Assembly: GCA_900553475.1 (NCBI GenBank)
Contig: USEF01000058.1
Coordinates: 1-8,903 of the forward strand
Origin: an uncultured Collinsella sp.
Lineage (GTDB): Bacteria > Actinomycetota > Coriobacteriia > Coriobacteriales > Coriobacteriaceae
Reading direction: 5' to 3'
Length of the DNA stretch: 8,903 nt
Program-made: the position numbers and the translations under genes
Notes under the pieces: generated by a model
The model's input: the letters and a program-made list of their open reading frames with translations, nothing else
Database searches by the model: none
What the model was told of the DNA's origin: nothing
Shown: piece after piece, positions 1 through 7,979 of the stretch
Position numbering within the stretch: the first letter of the stretch is position 1
How the letters are laid out: every line of letters starts with the position of its first letter

Positions 1-84
1 CTGGATGCGCGTGAGGGCGTCGGCGGGGGTGACTGCTCCGCCGGCAACATCGCTCAGCAATTGCTCAAGATCCCGCTTATCCAT
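1..84 (-). CDS. larB: Probable LarB N-terminus (nickel-pincer cofactor biosynthesis), partial
   Basis: Only the first 28 codons are visible; the gene runs off the left edge. The fragment begins MDKRDLEQLLSDVAGG and continues with a PADAL segment. This charged helical pattern, with a DLEQLL stretch followed by a G-x-(V/I)-x-x-x-x-AL motif, is typical of the N-terminus of LarB, a PurE-related enzyme. LarB carboxylates and hydrolyses nicotinic acid adenine dinucleotide in the first step of the nickel-pincer cofactor route used by lactate racemase and related enzymes. The start is supported by GAAGGGA on the minus strand (97-91), 6 bases before the ATG. serB lies upstream in the same direction, but a 114-bp gap with its own promoter candidate suggests separate transcription. 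The PurE-like catalytic domain is outside the window, so the name rests on 28 residues and memory of the family. Confidence 0.5.
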   Translation of the reverse strand, partial: MDKRDLEQLLSDVAGGAVTPADALTRIQ

Positions 85-128
85 ATATGTTCCCTTCGAC
101 GGCGCAAAGTCTAGCACTCAAAGGGTGT

Positions 129-162
129 GTTTCCGAACACTAAGACAAAATTGTTCGGAAAC
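129..162. repeat. 11-bp perfect inverted repeat, probable operator upstream of larB
   Basis: GTTTCCGAACA (129-139) and TGTTCGGAAAC (152-162) are exact reverse complements separated by 12 bases. No T-run follows on either strand, so it is not an intrinsic terminator. The arms overlap the -10 element and presumed start point of the larB promoter candidate, as expected for a repressor site. Each arm resembles the PurBox half-site known for Bacillus-type PurR (AWWWCCGAACWWT), and the two CGAA cores are inverted with 16 bases between them. That resemblance comes from memory of the consensus. The binding protein is unknown. Confidence 0.6.
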
Positions 163-189
163 TATAGGACAGACTGATTCAATTGTTAG
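161..189 (-). promoter_or_regulatory. Candidate promoter of larB
   Basis: On the minus strand CTAACA (189-184, 4 of 6 to TTGACA) is followed after 17 bases by TATAGT (166-161, 5 of 6 to TATAAT). Transcription would begin near 154, inside the inverted repeat, giving a leader of about 70 bases before the larB ATG at 84. This is a motif match only. Confidence 0.4.
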
Positions 190-198
190 ATGGATCGG

Positions 199-834
199 CT
201 AGTCGCGCAGGATGATGTCCATGGCGAGCATCAGGTTGCGCTCGTCGATGGCAAACGGGGCGGCCTCGCGCGTCTTGGGCTTGGCGCAAAACGCGATGCC
301 CGTGCCCGCGGCCTGAATCATGGGGATGTCGTTGGCGCCGTCGCCGATCGCGACGGTGTGGGCCATGTCGACACCGCACTCAACCGCCCAATCCAGCAGC
401 TGAATGAGCTTGGATTCCTTGGTCACAATGTCTGCCGCCAGCTTACCCGTGAGCTTGCCGTCCACGACTTCCAGGCGGTTAGCGAGGCAAAAGTCGATGC
501 CCGCGGCGGCCACGATCTTGTCGGCGATTTCGTGAAAGCCACCACTTACCACGCCGACCTTCCAGCCCTTGCTGTGCGCCGATCGCACAAGCTCCAGCGC
601 GCCGGGGGTAAACGTCACGCGCGCAAAGGTGCGCTCGAACACACTCTCATCCAAGCCGGCAAGCAGCCCCACGCGTTCCTCGAGCGCCTGCTTAAAGTCA
701 AGCTCGCCGCGCATGGCGCGTTCGGTGATCTGTGCAACTTGCTCGCCCACGCCGGCCTCTTCGCCCAACAGGTCGATGACTTCCTGGTTGATGAGCGTGG
801 AGTCGATATCCATAACGATGAGGCGTGCGGTCAT
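199..834 (-). CDS. serB: Phosphoserine phosphatase SerB
   Basis: This 211-residue cytoplasmic HAD-superfamily enzyme hydrolyses O-phospho-L-serine to serine and phosphate, the last step of serine synthesis. All HAD motifs are visible. DIDST at residues 9-13 contains the nucleophile D9 and the acid/base D11. SGG at 97-99 is motif II, K139 is the likely motif III lysine, and GDGAND at 164-169 supplies the Mg2+-binding aspartates. The cap-domain region (about 15-75) has the EEAG and FKQALEERVGLL segments usual for SerB. It is the short form without the N-terminal ACT-like extension of the E. coli protein. The start at 834 is preferred over an in-frame ATG at 879 because AAAGG (845-841) sits 6 bases before it and the extra 15 residues look unrelated to the family. 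It is divergent from aspS; no other serine-pathway gene is visible. Confidence 0.93.
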   Translation of the reverse strand: MTARLIVMDIDSTLINQEVIDLLGEEAGVGEQVAQITERAMRGELDFKQALEERVGLLAGLDESVFERTFARVTFTPGALELVRSAHSKGWKVGVVSGGFHEIADKIVAAAGIDFCLANRLEVVDGKLTGKLAADIVTKESKLIQLLDWAVECGVDMAHTVAIGDGANDIPMIQAAGTGIAFCAKPKTREAAPFAIDERNLMLAMDIILRD

Positions 835-979
835 GACGGGCCTTTCCGAGTGCGGTTGTATTGGGGCACATTGTCGCACGCGGCGCGCCTTGGCGACGGC
901 CAGGCCGCGTCAATTGTTTCGTCTCCGTCAAGTCTTTGGGCAAGAGTTACTTTTTCGCGGTACATCGACGTGGGTGCGA

Positions 980-1081
980 TAAGATAGAACGCCATGTCTG
1001 GCTGCGCGGTTTACGCAGGCTGGGCAAATCTGTACGACGCCGCCCGGAACGACACGGGGCGGCACAGATCCATAAAGGAGG
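980..1081 (+). promoter_or_regulatory. aspS promoter remnant and structured 5' leader
   Basis: TAAGAT at 980-985 is a possible -10 element, but no convincing -35 is seen at the right distance. Downstream are two hairpins. The small one pairs CTGCG (1002-1006) with CGCAG (1014-1018) around a 7-base loop. The large one pairs ATCTGT (1028-1033) plus GCCGCCC (1039-1045) with GGGCGGC (1057-1063) plus ACAGAT (1064-1069), with a 5-base bulge and an 11-base loop. It ends 4 bases before the aspS ribosome binding site AAAGGAGG (1074-1081). There is no T-box sequence and no T-run after the stem, so attenuation by termination is unlikely; translational control or message stability are possibilities. Confidence 0.4.
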
Positions 1082-1090
1082 ATCACTGGT

Positions 1091-2878
<1,788 letters not shown>

Positions 2879-2901
2879 ACAAGCGGCTACATATTGCCTG
2901 T

Positions 2902-2936
2902 AACGAGGGAAGGACGCGTGCCTTCCCTCGTTTTTT
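2902..2936 (+). terminator. Intrinsic terminator of aspS
   Basis: AACGAGGGAAGG (2902-2913) pairs with CCTTCCCTCGTT (2921-2932) around a 7-base loop, and a run of six T follows from 2931. It begins 24 bases after the aspS stop codon. On the opposite strand no T-run follows the stem, so it should not serve the convergent repressor gene efficiently. Confidence 0.93.
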
Positions 2937-2997
2937 ATGTGCCGAGGTTGTGGGGGCGTGGGGTGACCGGACGTCGCGGAAAGCCCGGCCCAGTTTC

Positions 2998-4014
2998 CTA
3001 CAGTGAGTCTCTCTGAACGAGCTGCATGTGCATGACGGTGGTGGTGGGTACGGCGCCATTGATCATATCGAGCGCAATGCCTGCGGCCATGTGGCCTTCC
3101 TCGCGAAGCGGCTGACGAATGGTCGTCAACGCGGGGACGCTGCGAGCTGCGACCTCGTGGTCATCGAAGCCCACGACCGAAACGTCTTTGGGTACGCTAA
3201 TTCCTGCTTCGTTGAATGCGGCGATAACGCCGGTTGCGATACGGTCCGATCCGCATAGCACGCCGTCGGCACGTATTTCGCGCGCGAGCAACCGCCGCGT
3301 GGCTTGGTAGCCGTCTCCGCTGCTCCATCCGGTATAGATGACATTTTCATCCGGAAGGCTTTCGCCCAAAATTGCACGGTAGCCGCGAAGGCGGTCGATG
3401 ACGGCGGGGTTATCCTGCGGCCCCAGCACGGCAACGATGTCCTTGCGTCCGCGATCTTTCATAGCGAGCGCCGCAAAGCGTCCGCCCTCTTCGTCGTCGG
3501 AGTAGACCGTCGAGAACACGTCGCGATAGGGATGGCCCTCGAGCTGGCCGCATAACACAGTGGGTACGCCCAGCTCGCGCAGCACCTCGAGCAGCTCACT
3601 GCCCTTGTAGGGCGAGACGTCGATGACGGCGTCAAACGAGCGGCGCTCAAAATGCTCGCGTGCGCGGTTGCGCTCATGCGAGGAAGATGCCTGCAAGATC
3701 ACGGGCAAGTAAGACGACTCCGAAAGTTCCTCGGTAATGCCGCTTAAAAACTCACTGTAGGTGGGATTGCTAAACAGCTCGCTCAAAGGCTCGGTAACCA
3801 GCACGGCGATAATTTCCGTGCGTCCGACGGCGAGCGCCCGGCCGCGTGCGTTGGGAACGAAGTTAACCTTTTTCGCCGCTGCGCGGACACGCTTTTTAGT
3901 TTCCTCGCTAATGCGGGGGGAGTCGTTGAGGGCGCGCGATGCCGTGGAGCGCGAAACACCGGCAGCTTCAGCAACCTCGGCAAGCGTGGGTGCGGTGCGT
4001 GCTGGTTGGGTCAT
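2998..4014 (-). CDS. LacI-family transcriptional repressor, probable regulator of ebgAC
   Basis: This 338-residue protein has a LacI-type helix-turn-helix at about 10-30 (TLAEVAEAAGVSRSTASRAL). A hinge helix follows at about 54-66, with L61 at the place of the minor-groove-inserting leucine. The rest is a periplasmic-binding-protein-like effector and dimer domain, with RLRGYRAIL (208-216), CGSDRIATG (254-262), VVGFDD (280-285) and LTTIRQP (296-302). It ends without the C-terminal leucine-heptad tetramer helix of LacI, so it is probably a dimer. CGSD replaces the usual C-x-N-D. The start follows AGGAG (4024-4020) by 5 bases. It is divergent from ebgA, and the shared control region has three copies of a palindrome with the central CG typical of LacI-family operators. 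The likely role is galactoside-sensitive repression of ebgAC, equivalent to EbgR. The effector cannot be read from the sequence. Confidence 0.9.
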   Translation of the reverse strand: MTQPARTAPTLAEVAEAAGVSRSTASRALNDSPRISEETKKRVRAAAKKVNFVPNARGRALAVGRTEIIAVLVTEPLSELFSNPTYSEFLSGITEELSESSYLPVILQASSSHERNRAREHFERRSFDAVIDVSPYKGSELLEVLRELGVPTVLCGQLEGHPYRDVFSTVYSDDEEGGRFAALAMKDRGRKDIVAVLGPQDNPAVIDRLRGYRAILGESLPDENVIYTGWSSGDGYQATRRLLAREIRADGVLCGSDRIATGVIAAFNEAGISVPKDVSVVGFDDHEVAARSVPALTTIRQPLREEGHMAAGIALDMINGAVPTTTVMHMQLVQRDSL

Positions 4015-4074
4015 GGCGTCTCCTGTGCAATTGGGTCGGTGGGCTATCGATAAAGGCTAATGCGGATACAGATT

Positions 4075-4080
4075 ACTATA
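4075..4080 (-). promoter_or_regulatory. Possible -10 element of the repressor gene
   Basis: TATAGT on the minus strand (4080-4075) matches TATAAT at 5 of 6 bases and lies about 60 bp upstream of the repressor start codon. No good -35 hexamer is seen 16-18 bases upstream, so the promoter is weak, activator-dependent or misassigned. Confidence 0.3.
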
Positions 4081-4106
4081 GCGCGCGTGAACGGCGTCCA
4101 TGGTAT

Positions 4107-4117
4107 CCGGTGACCGG
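4107..4117. repeat. 11-bp palindrome CCGGTGACCGG
   Basis: CCGGT and ACCGG flank a central G. The site sits just upstream of the expected -35 position of the repressor promoter and shares the ACCGG element with the three operators. It lacks the CAA/TTG outer bases, so it may be a degenerate autoregulatory site or chance. Confidence 0.3.
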
Positions 4118-4222
4118 TGTCGTTTTGCAATCAAACTGCGACTGAGCACGGCATGTATGGGCGAGACATAGGCAGGCGCGACAGTTGCCTGTGAGTTCAA
4201 GAACGATGCCCCGTGCTGTGCA

Positions 4223-4234
4223 CCTAAGCTTAGG
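4223..4234. repeat. 12-bp perfect palindrome CCTAAGCTTAGG
   Basis: This is a perfect self-complementary 12-mer. With one bulged base the symmetry extends to CACC/GGGTG (4221-4237). It lies 34 bp to the left of the first operator core. It is unlike the operator sequence, so a second regulator is possible. No function can be assigned. Confidence 0.4.
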
Positions 4235-4256
4235 GTGACATAAGTAGCATGGTTGT

Positions 4257-4270
4257 ACAACCGGTTGCAC
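4257..4270. promoter_or_regulatory. Operator copy O1
   Basis: ACAACCGGTTGCAC contains the 10-bp palindrome CAACCGGTTG (4258-4267) with the central CG step favoured by LacI-family proteins. Unlike the other copies it is preceded by GGTTGT, which creates a second, overlapping perfect palindrome GGTTGTACAACC at 4251-4262. It is the upstream member of a three-copy array. Confidence 0.8.
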
Positions 4271-4301
4271 CGTTAATCCGACAAAATCGACCGTTCGGCG
4301 G

Positions 4302-4315
4302 ACAACCGGTTGCAC
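4302..4315. promoter_or_regulatory. Operator copy O2, overlapping the -35 region of ebgA
   Basis: This is an identical copy of ACAACCGGTTGCAC, with its core at 4303-4312, 45 bp from the O1 core. Its right half supplies TTGCAC, the proposed -35 hexamer. The identity with O3 extends to 17 bases (GGACAACCGGTTGCACA, 4300-4316). Confidence 0.85.
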
Positions 4316-4339
4316 AGATTTTTGTACCGCCCGTAAGAT
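4310..4339 (+). promoter_or_regulatory. Candidate promoter of ebgAC
   Basis: TTGCAC (4310-4315) is followed after 18 bases by TAAGAT (4334-4339). Transcription would start near 4346, inside operator O3, with a leader of about 45 bases. The hexamers are imperfect, but their placement between two operators fits a repressible promoter. The same TAAGAT occurs upstream of aspS. Confidence 0.5.
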
Positions 4340-4343
4340 AAGG

Positions 4344-4357
4344 ACAACCGGTTGCAC
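4344..4357. promoter_or_regulatory. Operator copy O3, overlapping the transcription start of ebgA
   Basis: This is a third identical ACAACCGGTTGCAC, with its core at 4345-4354, exactly 42 bp (four helical turns) from the O2 core and on the same DNA face. It would cover the +1 position of the candidate promoter and ends 33 bases before the ebgA ATG. Confidence 0.85.
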
Positions 4358-4390
4358 AAAGAAGCACTACGATGACGAAGGAGCATCACC

Positions 4391-7300
4391 ATGGACGCCA
4401 TTAACGATTGGGAAAACCAAGCGCTCACCCACAGGAACCGCCTGGCACCCCATGCGTACTTTATGGGTTATGAGACCGCCGATCTCGCCGCTACGTACAG
4501 CCGCGAGCTGTCGCGCGGATTTGTCCAGCTGTCCGGCTTGTGGCAGTTCCGCCTTTTTGAGGGCCCCGCGGCCGTCTCCAACGAAGCACTTTGCACGTAC
4601 GAGCCCGAGTGGGATCACGTGGAGGTTCCGCACCTGTGGCAGGTAGACGGCTATGGCAACCTTGCCTACACCGACGAGGGTTTTCCGTTCCCGGTGGATC
4701 AGCCGTTCGTTCCCTCCGACGACCCTACGGGCGTCTACCAGCGCATCGTCAAACTTCCCGCCGTGCCTGCCGGCGCTCGCGAGATTATTCGCTTCGACGG
4801 TATCGAGAGCTACGGCGAGCTGTATGTCAACGGCAAGTTTATCGGCATGACCAAGGGTTCGCGCCTGTCCGCCGAGTTTGACGTGACCGACGCGCTCGTC
4901 GAGGGCGACAACCTGTTTGCGATCAAGGTTCTGCAGTACAGCGATGGTAGCTACATCGAGGACCAGGACATGTGGTGGGCATCGGGCATCTTCCGCGATG
5001 TGTACCTCATGCAGCGTCCCGCCGCGCATCTGGTCGACTTTAGGTTCCGCACGCACCGCGAGGGCGATGCCGCTCTGATCACGCTCGATACGGTTGCCGA
5101 GGGCGCAAGTCGCGTCGTGTATACGCTCAGCGATGGCCAGAATGTGGTCGCTACGGGCGAGTGCGTCGACGGCCATGCCGAGTGCAGCGTTGCCGATGCC
5201 CACTTCTGGAACCCCGAGGACCCCTTCCTCTATGACCTTACGCTTGAGGTCTACGACGGCGACGAGATCAGCGAGTACGTTCCGCATCGCCAAGGCCTTG
5301 CCGAGGTGACGGTCGAGGGCAATCATATCTACCTTAACGGCACCTACTTTAAGATGCATGGCGTCAACCGCCACGACCACGACGATCACAAGGGCCGCGC
5401 CGTGGGTCTCGAGCGCATGCGCCGCGACCTGGAGCTCATGAAACAGCACAACATCAACGCGGTGCGCACGTCCCACTACGCCAACGATCCGCGCTTCTAC
5501 GAGCTGTGCGACGAGTACGGCATCATGCTGGTCGCCGAGACCGATATGGAGAGCCACGGCTTCGAGAATATCGGCAATATCGCCCTGGTCACCGACGACC
5601 CTGCCTGGGAGCCGGCTTACGTTGACCGTGTTGAGCGCCTGGTGATGCAGGAACGCAACCACGCGTGCATCATCATGTGGTCGATGGGCAACGAGAGCGG
5701 CTATGGCTGCAACATCCGCGCGATGTACGCCAAAGCTCACGAGCTCGACGGTCGTCCGGTCCACTACGAGGAGGATCGCAACGCCGATACCGTCGACGTC
5801 ATTTCCACCATGTACTCCCGCGTGTCGCAGATGAACGACTTTGGCGAGCATCCGTTCCCCAAGCCGCGCATCAACTGCGAGTACGGCCACTCCATGGGTA
5901 ATGGTCCCGGAGGCCTGTCCGAGTACCAGGAGGTCTTCGATCGCTGGGATTGCATCCAAGGCCAGTTTATTTGGGAATGGTGCGACCACGGTTTGGCTGC
6001 TGTGACCGAGGACGGCGTTGCCTACGACATGTATGGCGGCGACAACGGCGATTACCCCAACAACAGCAACTTCTGCATCGACGGCATGGTGTTCCCCTGG
6101 CAGCAGCCGAGCCCGGGCCTTACCGAGTACGGCCAGGTCATCTGCCCGGTTCGCATGGCCTACGATGCCGAGGCGGGCGAGCTGACCGTCACCAACAAGC
6201 GTTGGTTTACCACCCTCGAGGATGTCTGCCTGTCGGCGGAGACCCTGGTGGACGGCGACGTGGTCTGCCGCAAGACGCTCATGCCCGGTGCGGTTGCCCC
6301 CGGCGAGTCCGTCCAGCTTCCGCTGGTGATTCGCGAGGCCGCAGTGGGCGAGACCCTGCTGACCGTGCACGCCTACACCATGGCGGCTCACGCCTGGTGC
6401 GAGCCGATGTTCCAACTGGGTGCAAGCCAGTTTGCCATCGCAAACCATCCGGCGCCGGCAATTGCCGCCCCCACTCGTCCTGAGCTTACGGTCGAGGAGA
6501 CCGAGCAGGAGATTCGTATTCGCTCCCTCAACGGCGAGCTGACCTTCAGCAAGGTCAACGGTACCGTGAGCGAGTGGAAGGCATCCGGTCGCGACGTCAT
6601 GACCTCCGGTCCCCAGGTTGGTTTTTGGCATCCGCTCGTCGATAACCACGCCCAGGAGTACGACTCCCTGTGGAAGGATAACTTCATCGATGTGATGCAG
6701 ACGTCTACCCGCAATGTTTCTTGGAAGCAGGACGACAATGCGGTTGTCGTTACCGTGAGCCAGCGTATCGCTCCTCCCGTCCGCGCGTTCGGCATGCGCG
6801 TCGAGCTCGTCTATACCGTGTTTCCGAGTGGCCGCGTCGACCTCAAGGTTTCCGGCGAGCCCTACGGCGACTATTCGGACATTATCCCGCGCATCGGCAT
6901 CTCCTTCGAGGTTCCCGGTTGTGATCGTGCCGTCGAGTGGTATGGCCACGGCCCGGGCGAGAACTATCCGGACTCGCTGCGCGCCAACCCGGTCGGTCAT
7001 TACCGCACTACGGTCGACGACATGTTCACGCCCTACGTTATGCCCCAGGACTGCGCCAACCGCGAGGGTACCCGCTGGGTCGCCCTGCGCTCCAGCCACG
7101 GTGACGGTCTGGTCGTGACGCGTCCGAGCGACGCCGCTTCCAATCCGTTCTCGTTCTCCGCATGGCCCTATAGCTGCGAGGCTATCGATAATGCCAAGCA
7201 TGTCTACGATCTTGTCCCGGGCGACACGGTTACGGTCAACATCAACGACCAGCTGCTCGGCCTTGGCTCGAACTCTTGGGGTTCCGAGGTGCTCGATTCC

Positions 7301-7399
7301 TATCGCACCCGTTTTGAGAGCTTCAGCTTTGAGGTGTCCCTGCGACCGCTGACGTCTGCCGATCTGGCTCAGGCGCTGGCACCCATTAAGGAGGCATAA
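4391..7399 (+). CDS. ebgA: Beta-galactosidase, GH2 family (EbgA/LacZ type)
   Basis: This 1002-residue enzyme hydrolyses terminal beta-galactosides with retention, presumably lactose or host and plant galactosides. Domain order is that of the large GH2 enzymes. A sugar-binding jelly-roll (about 45-210) ends in DQDMWWASGIFRDVYL, an immunoglobulin-like domain follows, and the TIM barrel starts near 310. The barrel carries KMHGVNRHDHD (321-331), NAVRTSHYANDP (356-367), WSMGNESGYG (430-439) with acid/base E435, and INCEYGHSMGN (494-504) with nucleophile E497. The C-terminal beta-galactosidase small-chain domain spans roughly 710-985, with WYGHGPGENYPDS at 850-862. There is no signal peptide, so it is cytoplasmic. 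The neighbouring ebgC identifies it as the EbgA branch rather than classical LacZ. AAGGAG 7 bases upstream fixes the start. Substrate preference cannot be read from sequence. Confidence 0.95.
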   Translation: MDAINDWENQALTHRNRLAPHAYFMGYETADLAATYSRELSRGFVQLSGLWQFRLFEGPAAVSNEALCTYEPEWDHVEVPHLWQVDGYGNLAYTDEGFPFPVDQPFVPSDDPTGVYQRIVKLPAVPAGAREIIRFDGIESYGELYVNGKFIGMTKGSRLSAEFDVTDALVEGDNLFAIKVLQYSDGSYIEDQDMWWASGIFRDVYLMQRPAAHLVDFRFRTHREGDAALITLDTVAEGASRVVYTLSDGQNVVATGECVDGHAECSVADAHFWNPEDPFLYDLTLEVYDGDEISEYVPHRQGLAEVTVEGNHIYLNGTYFKMHGVNRHDHDDHKGRAVGLERMRRDLELMKQHNINAVRTSHYANDPRFYELCDEYGIMLVAETDMESHGFENIGNIALVTDDPAWEPAYVDRVERLVMQERNHACIIMWSMGNESGYGCNIRAMYAKAHELDGRPVHYEEDRNADTVDVISTMYSRVSQMNDFGEHPFPKPRINCEYGHSMGNGPGGLSEYQEVFDRWDCIQGQFIWEWCDHGLAAVTEDGVAYDMYGGDNGDYPNNSNFCIDGMVFPWQQPSPGLTEYGQVICPVRMAYDAEAGELTVTNKRWFTTLEDVCLSAETLVDGDVVCRKTLMPGAVAPGESVQLPLVIREAAVGETLLTVHAYTMAAHAWCEPMFQLGASQFAIANHPAPAIAAPTRPELTVEETEQEIRIRSLNGELTFSKVNGTVSEWKASGRDVMTSGPQVGFWHPLVDNHAQEYDSLWKDNFIDVMQTSTRNVSWKQDDNAVVVTVSQRIAPPVRAFGMRVELVYTVFPSGRVDLKVSGEPYGDYSDIIPRIGISFEVPGCDRAVEWYGHGPGENYPDSLRANPVGHYRTTVDDMFTPYVMPQDCANREGTRWVALRSSHGDGLVVTRPSDAASNPFSFSAWPYSCEAIDNAKHVYDLVPGDTVTVNINDQLLGLGSNSWGSEVLDSYRTRFESFSFEVSLRPLTSADLAQALAPIKEA

Positions 7400-7402
7400 G
7401 TC

Positions 7403-7858
7403 ATGCATATCTTTAACTCGCGTGCCGATTTCGACGCCCAGATGAAGTCCGTCAAGAAGTGGATGCGTACCGGTCAGGCACTCGACGGCGTTTCTGAACT
7501 GCAGCACAATGTGGCGTACTCTATCGGCGACTCGCTGGTGTATTGGTGGGTGAACGCCCACGAGGCGGCTACTGCCGATCTGGTCGGTCACCGTCGCTAC
7601 CATGCCGTGCTCGCCCCGCTCGACGGCAATCTGACCGTTGAGGTGGCTTCCAAGGCCGATCTTACCTGTACGCGCGCCTACAGCGATATCGATGATCGCG
7701 AGCGCTTTGAGGGTACGGGGGAGACCGTGACGATTCCCACCGGCGGCGTTGCCGTCGTCGAAATTGACGAGGCCTACCGTGTCGTGGCCGATGCCGCGGA
7801 TCCCCGCGTCGTGGTACTGCACGTGACAGTCGAAGGTTATTCCTTCCCCAACAAGTAG
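7403..7858 (+). CDS. ebgC: EbgC-type accessory subunit of beta-galactosidase (YhcH/YjgK/YiaL cupin)
   Basis: This 151-residue small cupin-like protein is close in length to E. coli EbgC (149). It shares VAYSIGDSLVYW (37-48), TADLVGHRRYHAV (57-69), the GTGETV segment (104-109), an EAYR motif (123-126) and a C-terminal VTVEGYSFPNK. In E. coli, EbgC binds the EbgA large chain and is needed for full activity. The gene starts 3 bases after the ebgA stop, and its ribosome binding site AAGGAGG (7388-7394) lies inside the end of ebgA, so the two are translationally close and surely co-transcribed. One difference is notable: E. coli has I-H-E-A-Y-R where this protein has I-D-E-A-Y-R (D122), replacing a histidine at a likely cupin metal-site position. 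Confidence 0.92.
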   Translation: MHIFNSRADFDAQMKSVKKWMRTGQALDGVSELQHNVAYSIGDSLVYWWVNAHEAATADLVGHRRYHAVLAPLDGNLTVEVASKADLTCTRAYSDIDDRERFEGTGETVTIPTGGVAVVEIDEAYRVVADAADPRVVVLHVTVEGYSFPNK

Positions 7859-7862
7859 TATT

Positions 7863-7876
7863 CGTCCGCCTGGACG
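7863..7876 (+). repeat. Small hairpin after ebgC
   Basis: CGTCC (7863-7867) pairs with GGACG (7872-7876) around the tetraloop GCCT. It begins 4 bases after the ebgC stop and is followed by only TTTG, so it is at best a weak terminator or an RNA 3' end stabiliser. Confidence 0.35.
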
Positions 7877-7891
7877 TTTGCTTCGCGCCGT

Positions 7892-7935
7892 TAAGGGGGA
7901 TGGCTTTGTTGACTCCCTTTTCCCCATTCCCCTTA
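7892..7935 (+). repeat. Long imperfect hairpin between ebgC and the permease gene
   Basis: TAAGGGGGATGG (7892-7903) pairs with CCATTCCCCTTA (7924-7935) over 12 positions with one G-U pair, leaving a 20-base loop. No T-run follows. It may stabilise the ebgAC message or form part of the permease leader. Confidence 0.45.
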
Positions 7936-7944
7936 GCAGGTGCG

Positions 7945-7979
7945 CCGTCCGTGTTTGCACTTGCAGCTCGGACGGTTTT
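7945..7979 (+). terminator. Probable weak intrinsic terminator between ebgC and the permease gene
   Basis: CCGTCCG (7945-7951) pairs with CGGACGG (7969-7975) around a 17-base loop and is followed by TTTTA. The short T-run and long loop suggest partial termination, so some read-through from ebgAC into the permease is possible. No clear promoter for the permease was recognised between here and 8012. Confidence 0.5.

Larger units (their letters stand above)
4015..4390. promoter_or_regulatory. Divergent control region between the repressor gene and ebgA
   Basis: This 376-bp stretch has no credible gene. Its right third (4251-4390) holds three operator copies, the ebgA promoter candidate and the ribosome binding site AAGGAG (4378-4383, 7 bases before the ATG). 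The left part holds a TATAGT element for the repressor gene and an 11-bp palindrome. A 12-bp palindrome lies in the middle. Bases 4120-4220 show nothing clear beyond short imperfect repeats. Confidence 0.7.

Noticed and set aside
111..119. CTAGCACTC, resembling half of a CIRCE heat-shock element
   Set aside because: The required second half, GAGTGCTAA nine bases away, is absent.
190..987. A 265-codon plus-strand open frame opposite serB
   Set aside because: It is in register with serB codons, and serB has all HAD motifs on the minus strand.
985..1090. T-box riboswitch in the aspS leader
   Set aside because: No AGGGTGGNACCGCG-like T-box sequence and no terminator stem with a T-run.
2937..2997. 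Terminator for the repressor gene in the convergent gap
   Set aside because: A short GGAAA/TTTCC pairing exists just after the stop, but no T-run follows on the minus strand. The aspS terminator stem also lacks one in that direction.
4025..4030. GTGCAA next to the repressor start codon, resembling an operator half-site
   Set aside because: Only six bases match, with no CCGG centre or second half; chance and ribosome-binding-site constraint explain it.
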